Assembly (NCBI GenBank): GCA_937124525.1
Contig: CAKZLA010000326.1
Coordinates: forward strand, 1-10,440
Length of the DNA: 10,440 nucleotides
Direction: 5' to 3'
Origin: an uncultured Desulfobacterium sp.
GTDB taxonomy: Bacteria > Desulfobacterota > Desulfobacteria > Desulfobacterales > Desulfobacteraceae
Within the stretch, counting starts at the first letter, position 1. Every line of letters starts with the position of its first letter. This document shows, in pieces, positions 1 to 4,609 of this stretch. A model generated the notes under the pieces. The model did no database searches and had not been told where the DNA came from. It was given only the letters and a program-made list of their open reading frames with translations. Made by a program: the position numbers and the translations under genes.

Positions 1-821
1 ATTTTTGAAAGCAAACGCGAAAACTGCTGTGAAAATGCCGGGCTAAAGCGGTATTTTAGATCGCCCACAGCTTCATCGGTGCCAATCTGCCACGCCAAAG
101 ACTCTTGCAGGTCTGCGCGGTGTTTTGAGATCCACAAATATAGCTCCATCTCTGTCCGCTGTGGAAAATGACGCAAAATCCCCCGCTCCCATATAATTTC
201 AATAATCGGAAGGTAAACTTGGTCGTGCCAATGAAGAACGGCTTCCTCGTAAGAAATATCACGTTGTTCATCCAGCCCCATAAAATAGCGATGCACGGCA
301 ATATGCTCCAGCAATACCGGATATTGACCTGGATTCGTTGTCCGAAAATCTGTCTCCGGTCTCGATTTGTCCAATTGTGTCTGCTCAAAAAAGTCGAGTT
401 CTTCCGCTTTGGTAATCAGATCATCGGGTTGAATATCGGGCGTGATACTAACGCGCGTACGCACTTCCCGAACATAAGCCTGGATACTGGTTGCCCCCAA
501 TTCTCTCACCACCGATACACGGTGATTCCCATCAAAAACGAAGAAAACATCCCCGATTTGGTAGACTTCGATAGGCGGCAAACCGGATAGGGAGGCGGTT
601 CCCGCCATCACATTTGCCCAACGGTCTTGGTCGCTATCAAAGCGGGGCAAAAAATTCCGCGTAAAATCCTTGTTTCTGCCCACGCTGCCGACAATCGCAT
701 CGAGCGGAATGTCGCGCAAGACGGTTTTACTGCCTTCAATGGCACGCAGTTTTTGGCGCACATCTTCATAAGAAAGTAAGTCGATGGACTTTCCCGTTAT
801 CCGCGCAATGATGCCTTGCAT
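1..821 (-). CDS. ParB-like nucleotide-binding/nuclease-fold domain protein, partial (3' end beyond the window)
   Basis: An open frame reads leftwards from an ATG at 819-821 to the window edge, giving about 273 residues without a stop. The N-terminal half looks like a ParB/sulfiredoxin-type domain: 'IPLDAIVGSVGR' near residue 40, 'LPPIEVYQIGDVFFVFDGNHRV' near residues 83-104 with the characteristic GNHR, then 'LGATSIQAYV'. The second half is hydrophilic and rich in Trp, His and Glu ('YFMGLDEQRDISYEEAVLHW'). As I recall, this two-part layout is common in Anaerolineae and other Chloroflexota, where the function is unknown. Family-like sequence ('YDFKKARQKAAMQGII') continues upstream of the ATG to about 857, into DNA that codes for something else on the other strand. 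The true start is therefore probably lost at a join near 840-860. The ParB-like fold is fairly sure; the biological role is unknown. Confidence 0.72.
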   Translation of the reverse strand, partial: MQGIIARITGKSIDLLSYEDVRQKLRAIEGSKTVLRDIPLDAIVGSVGRNKDFTRNFLPRFDSDQDRWANVMAGTASLSGLPPIEVYQIGDVFFVFDGNHRVSVVRELGATSIQAYVREVRTRVSITPDIQPDDLITKAEELDFFEQTQLDKSRPETDFRTTNPGQYPVLLEHIAVHRYFMGLDEQRDISYEEAVLHWHDQVYLPIIEIIWERGILRHFPQRTEMELYLWISKHRADLQESLAWQIGTDEAVGDLKYRFSPAFSQQFSRLLSK

Positions 822-1082
822 GGCGGCTTTTTGGCGCGCTTTTTTGAAATCGTAGAACTTTCCAATGGTGATATCGCCCTGCGTCGTGCTGACGATCAGG
901 ACAGCGATGCACTGGTGTGTATTCATTTTTCCGAAGATGCCAAGGCCAGCCTGCAGGCGCATCATATGGATGTTGCGCGGGTGATGCTGGAAGCCGGAGT
1001 GCGTAAAGTCGGCGAGCTTTCCGGTATGGAAGTTGAGCGCGAAGACTTTGACACCCCTGAGTATCAGCAACGACTGCACTGA
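816..1082 (+). CDS. Small conserved hypothetical protein, probably lacking its native N-terminus
   Basis: The plus-strand frame encodes an acidic protein of about 80-88 residues containing 'FFEIVELSNGDIALRRADDQ', 'IHFSEDAKASL' and 'VARVMLEAGVRKVGEL'. This pattern resembles small uncharacterised proteins of Gammaproteobacteria (Pseudomonas or Chromatiales type), but I cannot name a function. There are no membrane segments or catalytic motifs. The only available start is a TTG at 816 with no Shine-Dalgarno sequence, and the first residues lie on DNA that also encodes the opposite-strand ParB-like protein. The native N-terminus is therefore probably missing and replaced at the join near 840-860. 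The stop at 1080-1082 looks genuine. The base composition is clearly richer in GC than the neighbouring core segment. Confidence 0.5.
   Translation: MHGGFLARFFEIVELSNGDIALRRADDQDSDALVCIHFSEDAKASLQAHHMDVARVMLEAGVRKVGELSGMEVEREDFDTPEYQQRLH
840..860. other. Probable chimeric join 1 (Chloroflexota-like to gammaproteobacterial-like)
   Basis: Two conserved-looking proteins read outwards from the same few bases on opposite strands in matching codon register. The minus reading 'YDFKKARQKAAMQ' and the plus reading 'FFEIVELSNGD' overlap here. Neither gene has room for a promoter, a ribosome binding site or a normal N-terminus. This is the expected picture where two unrelated fragments meet at a short shared sequence. 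Confidence 0.6.
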
Positions 1083-1134
1083 GCTGTACCGGGCTGTATT
1101 GAATTGCCTACAGTCTGTACGTGTGAAGCTGTGC

Positions 1135-1150
1135 TTAAAGCATAAAAAAG
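1135..1150. other. Probable chimeric join 2 (GC-richer piece to AT-rich core)
   Basis: The base composition changes abruptly here. The minus-strand ABC-2 permease loses its expected C-terminal membrane segments just where the composition switches: the family-like 'FTSPILQGFF' is followed at once by 'ML' and a stop. Bases 1083-1134, between the small plus-strand gene and this point, hold no gene or recognisable signal and appear to belong to the left-hand fragment. Confidence 0.6.
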
Positions 1151-1653
1151 CCCTGAAGGATTGGGGATGTAAAAGCGGCAAAAAAGATATTCATAGATGC
1201 CAATAATATCCATTCACCAAATATGAACATCAGCGCCACGATATGCATTCCTGTTATCTGAACAGAGACAAGTTTAAATATTAAGATTGTAAAAAGAAAA
1301 AGTGAACAGAAAATGCATATCAACACCAGAAGCATGCCCAAGAATTTACCGGACAAAAATGCAAAGCGTGTAACAGGACGAGACAAAATAAGGTATACAG
1401 TACGATGCTGGTATTCTTGTTTTATAATATTCGCCCCTAAGTAAATCGAGGAAAGGAGTCCCCAAGTGCCAAACATCCAGAATGTGGCGTTTTGAACTAT
1501 TCGTTCCTGCCCTCCCACAGCCATTTCCCCTAATACCATGGAAAAACAGAGGAATAAGAACGCTGATCCTGTCAAAACATACATGGATTTATTTCTAATG
1601 GATTCGCGCCAGACATTTACAGCAATCGCCCTAATTTGAAAAATTGTACGCAT
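1135..1653 (-). CDS. ABC-2 type transporter permease, C-terminally truncated
   Basis: This is an integral membrane protein of 172 residues. ABC-2 permeases of this type normally run to about 250-280 residues. It starts 'MRTIFQIRAIAVNVWRESIR' followed by a hydrophobic helix, and then has the family-typical stretches 'VLGEMAVGGQERI', 'IYLGANIIKQEYQHRTVYLI' and 'LSRPVTRFAFLSGKFLG'. At least four more hydrophobic segments are visible. The ATG at 1651-1653 has a GGAG Shine-Dalgarno sequence about 6 nt upstream and lies 11 nt after the stop of the ABC ATPase, so the two are cotranscribed and presumably form one transporter. The protein ends at 'PILQGFFML', where relatives continue with one or two further helices. 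The missing part coincides with a composition break, so the truncation is probably an assembly or amplification artefact rather than decay. The substrate is unknown. Confidence 0.82.
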   Translation of the reverse strand: MRTIFQIRAIAVNVWRESIRNKSMYVLTGSAFLFLCFSMVLGEMAVGGQERIVQNATFWMFGTWGLLSSIYLGANIIKQEYQHRTVYLILSRPVTRFAFLSGKFLGMLLVLICIFCSLFLFTILIFKLVSVQITGMHIVALMFIFGEWILLASMNIFFAAFTSPILQGFFML

Positions 1654-1664
1654 GGTAACTCCGA

Positions 1665-2591
1665 TTAAGAGGCTTCTTTCAAATCTATTAGTGATTCAAA
1701 CAGTACTGATTCAATATTTTCTTGAATTGGTTTCAATGATATCAAAGAAATTATATTCTGGGATGCAAGCTCAATTATTTGTTTTTTTTTATCAAGAGGA
1801 AAAGATAGTAAGCATTTACCATCTTGAAAATCTTTAATGTCAAAGTTTTTCAATAAACTTAGATCATTTATTTCGGAAACTACAGCTTCATAGGATTTTA
1901 TTTTGCGTGGAATTTCGGACATCTGTCCTTTCCATGACATCTTTCCATCTTTAATCAAAACAAGGCTGTCGCAAAGACGTTCTACATCGGATAAAATATG
2001 TGAACTGAAAAGAATAGTCCCACCTTTTTTTTTAAAATCAGAAAGAATTTGATGTACTCGGAACCTCCAGTGGGGATCGAGGCCGCTCATGGGTTCATCC
2101 AGGAGAAGGATGGCAGGGCAGTGTACCATAGCTTGAGCAATACCAGCCCTTTGGAGTTGTCCTTTAGAAAGTGATCGCATTCGTTGGTTTTTTAAGTTGT
2201 TTAATCCAAGTAATTCTAATATTTTTGAGCATTTAGAAGCCGCATCCATAGACTTTATTCCAGAGAGTTCAGCCATCATTTGAAGCCATTCTCTAAGGTT
2301 AAGATGGGGATAAGCATATTGGTTCTCTGTAAGGAATCCAATAAATGATCTTGCTTTTGCCTGGTATGCGGGAAGATTTCTAATTAATACTTCACCCGTT
2401 TGAGGTTTTATAAGTCCGGATCCAAGTTTAAGGGTGGTCGTTTTTCCGGCTCCATTGGAGCCTACAATGCCTGTTATACTCCCTTTTGGTACAGAAAAAT
2501 CAATATCTTTTACAATGGATTTTGTCCGCATGAAAAAGCCGTGTCGAATGGAAAATGAAGCTTTGCGCCATACTATTTCTGAATTACTCAC
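1665..2591 (-). CDS. ABC transporter ATP-binding protein
   Basis: A complete ABC ATPase of 308 residues that powers the adjacent ABC-2 permease at the inner face of the cytoplasmic membrane. Visible motifs in order are Walker A GSNGAGKT (residues 44-51), signature LSKGQ (141-145), Walker B ILLLDEP (161-167), D-loop SGLDP (169-173) and the switch histidine in SSH (198). About 80 residues follow the nucleotide-binding core; such a tail is usual in ABC-2 exporters of the CcmA type. The start is a GTG at 2589-2591 with a strong AGAGGTGA ribosome site about 6 nt upstream. It overlaps the end of the TPR gene by 8 nt, which suggests translational coupling. The next in-frame ATG would remove the first strand of the ATPase fold. 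Export or membrane-remodelling activity is inferred, and the substrate is not predictable. Confidence 0.93.
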   Translation of the reverse strand: MSNSEIVWRKASFSIRHGFFMRTKSIVKDIDFSVPKGSITGIVGSNGAGKTTTLKLGSGLIKPQTGEVLIRNLPAYQAKARSFIGFLTENQYAYPHLNLREWLQMMAELSGIKSMDAASKCSKILELLGLNNLKNQRMRSLSKGQLQRAGIAQAMVHCPAILLLDEPMSGLDPHWRFRVHQILSDFKKKGGTILFSSHILSDVERLCDSLVLIKDGKMSWKGQMSEIPRKIKSYEAVVSEINDLSLLKNFDIKDFQDGKCLLSFPLDKKKQIIELASQNIISLISLKPIQENIESVLFESLIDLKEAS

Positions 2592-3279
2592 CGCTAATCA
2601 CCTCTTCTAACTTTAATAGTATTTGACGACGTTGTTCTGGATTATGAATATTTTTAAGAGCCTCTTGTAAAAAATTTACAGCCAATTGTTTTTCCCCGGC
2701 TTCCAAGGCAAATGTTGATGCAAGATTAGCTGTAAAAATGGGTGCACCAGGAAGCAAAGATGCCTTGTGTATCGCTTTAGATGCTGCCCTCTTATCATTC
2801 TTAAATTGCCATAGATAAAAACCTTTGAAAAACCATAACCTCCATTCATTGGGATGGTTGGTAAGCCCTTTGTCTATGAGATAAATAGCATCTTCTATAG
2901 AATCAGTTTCCACTGGAAGAATAACAGCGCCAAATAAATATGGCTCAAGCCAAGAAGGTGATAAATCGGTGATGAGATCAATGAGGAATAGAAGGTAGGG
3001 GAATTTTTGGTCAGTGAGTGCGTGTTTTCCAAAGTAGTACGAAGTCTTTAGCCATAACAGGTCTGCTAAAAAGTCAGAATCAACCGGAGCTATCAGACGC
3101 GCATAAGATGTGTTTCCCGGAATATATATAACGTCACTTCCTATATCTTCGGTATCACACCACGGGCAGTCGGGATTTTTTTGAAAACTTTCTAATCGAA
3201 GGTCCGTGTAATGATTTTGTAATATAAGGGTAATGGTAAATAAAGATAGGAATAATATTGTTTTGATAAAAATGACCAT
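2584..3279 (-). CDS. Membrane-anchored tetratricopeptide-repeat protein
   Basis: A protein of 231 residues. One N-terminal hydrophobic segment (about residues 3-20) acts as an uncleaved anchor or signal, and a short linker holds CPWC (Cys38 and Cys41). The helical remainder has TPR character, for example 'AIYLIDKGLTNHPNEWRLWF' around residue 135 and 'ASTFALEAGEKQLAVNFLQEAL' near 190. Aromatic-rich parts such as 'LLWLKTSYYFGKHALTDQ' recall a group of TPR proteins that I remember beside ABC-2 genes in Desulfobacterota. It is the first gene of the TPR-ATPase-permease operon and probably an extracytoplasmic partner of the transporter. The ATG at 3279 has only a weak Shine-Dalgarno sequence. The CPWC pair could form a disulfide or bind a metal, but there is no thioredoxin fold around it. 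The anchor and repeats are well supported; the role is inferred. Confidence 0.82.
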   Translation of the reverse strand: MVIFIKTILFLSLFTITLILQNHYTDLRLESFQKNPDCPWCDTEDIGSDVIYIPGNTSYARLIAPVDSDFLADLLWLKTSYYFGKHALTDQKFPYLLFLIDLITDLSPSWLEPYLFGAVILPVETDSIEDAIYLIDKGLTNHPNEWRLWFFKGFYLWQFKNDKRAASKAIHKASLLPGAPIFTANLASTFALEAGEKQLAVNFLQEALKNIHNPEQRRQILLKLEEVISGE

Positions 3280-3329
3280 TTAAACACCATTAAAAATAAA
3301 ATATCGTAAACGCTATGATAAAAATTTAT

Positions 3330-3344
3330 TGATCAATGTGATCA
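3330..3344. repeat. Short inverted repeat TGATCA-ATG-TGATCA upstream of the TPR/ABC operon
   Basis: Two copies of the self-complementary hexamer TGATCA are separated by 3 nt. They lie in the 81-bp gap between the second pilin gene and the TPR gene, about 50-65 nt upstream of the TPR start codon. The placement suits an operator or other protein-binding site, but the repeat is short and AT-rich, so chance is possible. I could not place a convincing -35/-10 pair around it. Confidence 0.3.
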
Positions 3345-3360
3345 TGTTCTATAAACGTGT

Positions 3361-3753
3361 CTAACGACATGCATTAACAGTGTTGCTTAACGTACCATTT
3401 TGATTGATGGTCCATTCATCATTTTTATTTTCAATATTTCCCTTTGCCGTTGCAGAGAAGCTTAGCGGAGTTAGTGAAGTAGTTATTGTATAATCATAAT
3501 TTGAGGTGCCAGCAAAAGTAAATCCAATCGTATTTAAATCACTCCCATAAATGTCATTTACTGCTCTATAAGCTTCTTCGCAGGATCGTAATATACTTAG
3601 ATTCTTTTTGGCCTCAATTTGTTTTGATTTACAAATAAAACTCATAAAATTGGGAATGGCAATAGCTGCAAGAATGCCTATAATTGCAATAACAATCATA
3701 AGTTCAATTAAGGTAAACCCTTTGTTGGCACTGGTTTTATGTCGGTCAATCAT
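3361..3753 (-). CDS. Type IV pilin-like protein (prepilin), second of the pair
   Basis: A prepilin of 130 residues. A short basic leader ends at Gly12 and is followed by the class III signal [20 protein letters not shown], with mature Phe1 and Glu5, so cleavage and N-methylation by a PilD-type peptidase are expected. The hydrophobic alpha-1 helix ends '[14 protein letters not shown]'. The globular part is small and ends in '[11 protein letters not shown]'. Cys41 and Cys129 occupy the same positions as in the neighbouring pilin, and Cys58 is extra. Both proteins are 130 residues long and clearly paralogous. The start at 3753 has a modest AGGT site. The gene lies downstream of a hairpin following the first pilin, and I see no separate promoter in the 160-bp gap, so it may depend on read-through. 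It could be a minor pilin, or a type II secretion pseudopilin, as the N-terminus alone does not separate these. Confidence 0.9.
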   Translation of the reverse strand: MIDRHKTSANKGFTLIELMIVIAIIGILAAIAIPNFMSFICKSKQIEAKKNLSILRSCEEAYRAVNDIYGSDLNTIGFTFAGTSNYDYTITTSLTPLSFSATAKGNIENKNDEWTINQNGTLSNTVNACR

Positions 3754-3782
3754 TTTGTTTTACCTGGCTATTGGTTTATAAC

Positions 3783-3821
3783 AAAGAGGGGGACAACTCT
3801 ACTGTTGGGCCCCCTCTTTTT
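3783..3821. terminator. Strong hairpin between the two pilin genes (terminator or attenuator)
   Basis: Arms AAAGAGGGGG (3783-3792) and CCCCCTCTTT (3810-3819) pair perfectly over 10 bp, with a small inner stem CAAC/GTTG (3794-3797 with 3804-3807). In the plus direction it ends in a run of five T. In the minus direction, which is the one transcribed here, the stem is followed by CTCTTTGTTATAA, an imperfect U-tract. It lies about 95 nt after the stop of the first pilin and 30 nt before the start of the second. Leaky termination would give more of the upstream pilin. Confidence 0.7.
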
Positions 3822-3913
3822 ACTTAATTGATAACAACAAAACCAATATTTGACCTTTTCTATCTTCAGCCATGTGGAACGCGCTATAACAAAAAGATAT
3901 GTTCACCTATTCG

Positions 3914-4306
3914 TTATTTGCAAGAGTTGGAAGTATTAGAGAGCGTACCATTGTTAGTAATCGTCCATACATCAGCAGTGGTGCCAACCTTACCAGCTAC
4001 AGCCGATGCCGTTGCTGTAAAAACACTTGTTCCAGTAGTTGCGTATGAATATCTTGCCTTGCCACTAGTTGAAAAGCCTATACCAGCCATTGTTCCCGCG
4101 TATTCATCAAATTCTGCTCTATATGCTTCTTGCCCGGTTCGGATTGTACCAAGGTTAGCCTTTGCCTCACTTTGTTTTGCTTTGCACTGATAGTTCATAA
4201 AGTTCGGAATGGCAATAGCAGCAAGAATACCTATAATTGCCACAACGATCATAAGTTCAATCAATGTAAAACCTTTACGATTAAAGAAACTACTTCTCTG
4301 TTTCAT
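3914..4306 (-). CDS. Type IV pilin-like protein (likely major pilin, PilA-type)
   Basis: A prepilin of 130 residues with a 12-residue basic leader ending RKG, then the mature N-terminus [20 protein letters not shown] with Glu5. The helix ends '[16 protein letters not shown]'. The mature form is about 118 residues: longer than the Geobacter short pilin and shorter than the Pseudomonas type. The middle of the globular domain is unusually rich in Ser, Thr, Ala and Gly ('[20 protein letters not shown]'), which could accept O-linked sugars. Cys41 in the helix and Cys129 at the penultimate position might pair. A near-perfect AGGAGGT site (4310-4316) precedes the ATG, and a sigma-54 promoter lies about 60 nt upstream, both consistent with high, regulated expression. 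That is why I take it as the major pilin. A pseudopilin role is possible but less likely in this context. Confidence 0.92.
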   Translation of the reverse strand: MKQRSSFFNRKGFTLIELMIVVAIIGILAAIAIPNFMNYQCKAKQSEAKANLGTIRTGQEAYRAEFDEYAGTMAGIGFSTSGKARYSYATTGTSVFTATASAVAGKVGTTADVWTITNNGTLSNTSNSCK

Positions 4307-4309
4307 AAG

Positions 4310-4316
4310 ACCTCCT
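4310..4316 (-). promoter_or_regulatory. Ribosome binding site of the main pilin gene
   Basis: The minus strand reads AGGAGGT followed by CTT and ATG. This is a nearly complete match to the anti-Shine-Dalgarno sequence, the strongest in the window, and it suits an abundantly translated structural protein. Confidence 0.8.
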
Positions 4317-4331
4317 GAAAAAATTAATTAA

Positions 4332-4347
4332 TAGATTTAGAAATCTA
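4332..4347. repeat. Palindrome TAGATTT-AG-AAATCTA in the pilin 5' UTR
   Basis: Seven-base arms (4332-4338 and 4341-4347) pair perfectly around a 2-nt centre. The site lies about 8-23 nt downstream of the inferred sigma-54 transcription start and upstream of the ribosome site. It could be an operator or a short AT-rich hairpin in the leader RNA. A 2-nt loop is too tight for RNA, so the innermost pairs would open. Chance is possible in such AT-rich DNA. Confidence 0.35.
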
Positions 4348-4365
4348 ACTACTTTAATTATTGGA

Positions 4366-4381
4366 AGCAATAAATATGCCA
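4366..4381 (-). promoter_or_regulatory. Sigma-54 (RpoN) promoter driving the pilin gene
   Basis: The minus strand reads TGGCAT-ATTTA-TTGCT, against the RpoN consensus TGGCAC-N5-TTGCW. There is one mismatch and the spacing between the -24 GG and -12 GC elements is exact. The predicted start of transcription is near 4355, giving a leader of about 49 nt before the ATG at 4306. RpoN with the PilS/PilR two-component system is the established control of pilA in several bacteria, which supports the call. PilS and PilR themselves are not in this window. Confidence 0.75.
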
Positions 4382-4597
4382 TAAATCTTTATGTCGTCTC
4401 ATTCTTTTTGCAATAACCTAATTTATTTGATAAATATAATGTATGTTTTTGCATTTATCTTTAGAAGGAAATTGCTTTTAAATAGAGTTTTTTCGTTTTT
4501 TTGTAATTTCTGACAAAGAATGTCTATCCGTTCAATTTTTTTATGTTAATACTTGATTACCCAGCTTTACTGTTGAATGTCAAATCAAAGGATAAAT

Positions 4598-4604
4598 AGG
4601 AAGG
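4598..4604 (+). promoter_or_regulatory. Ribosome binding site that sets the start of the first TMTC-like gene
   Basis: AGGAAGG lies 5 nt before the ATG at 4610. The alternative in-frame ATG at 4577 has no Shine-Dalgarno sequence upstream. The shorter start also gives an N-terminus that aligns better with the downstream paralogue. Confidence 0.7.
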
Positions 4605-4609
4605 TGCAT

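Larger units (their letters stand above)
4307..4609. promoter_or_regulatory. Divergent regulatory region between the pilins and the glycosyltransferase operon
   Basis: This is 303 bp of very AT-rich non-coding DNA. Reading leftwards it holds a sigma-54 promoter, a 5' UTR palindrome and a strong ribosome site for the pilin. A weak GACA-AAGAA-TGTC inverted pair (4512-4524) sits about 160 bp upstream of the inferred pilin start site, a distance typical of enhancer sites for sigma-54 activators such as PilR. On the plus side I found only the ribosome site of the first glycosyltransferase gene (4598-4604) and no convincing sigma-70 or sigma-54 promoter. Confidence 0.6.

Noticed and set aside
168..590. 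Plus-strand open frame of 140 residues.
   Set aside because: It is antisense to the well-supported ParB-like protein, and its sequence looks random.
819..926. In-frame upstream ATG at 924-926 as the start of the minus-strand ParB-like gene.
   Set aside because: The residues it would add are antisense to the conserved-looking small plus-strand protein and do not resemble the N-terminus expected for the family.
3828..4190. Plus-strand open frame rich in Val, Pro and Ala.
   Set aside because: It is the antisense shadow of the Ser/Thr/Ala-rich pilin gene, with no ribosome site.
4430..4460. Possible sigma-54 promoter on the plus strand ending in TTTTTGCAT, facing the glycosyltransferase operon.
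   Set aside because: There is no GG dinucleotide at the required distance, so only the -12 half resembles the consensus.
4577..4609. Upstream ATG at 4577 as the start of the first TMTC-like gene.
   Set aside because: No Shine-Dalgarno sequence precedes it. The ATG at 4610 has AGGAAGG at ideal spacing, and the extra 11 residues are not matched in the paralogue.
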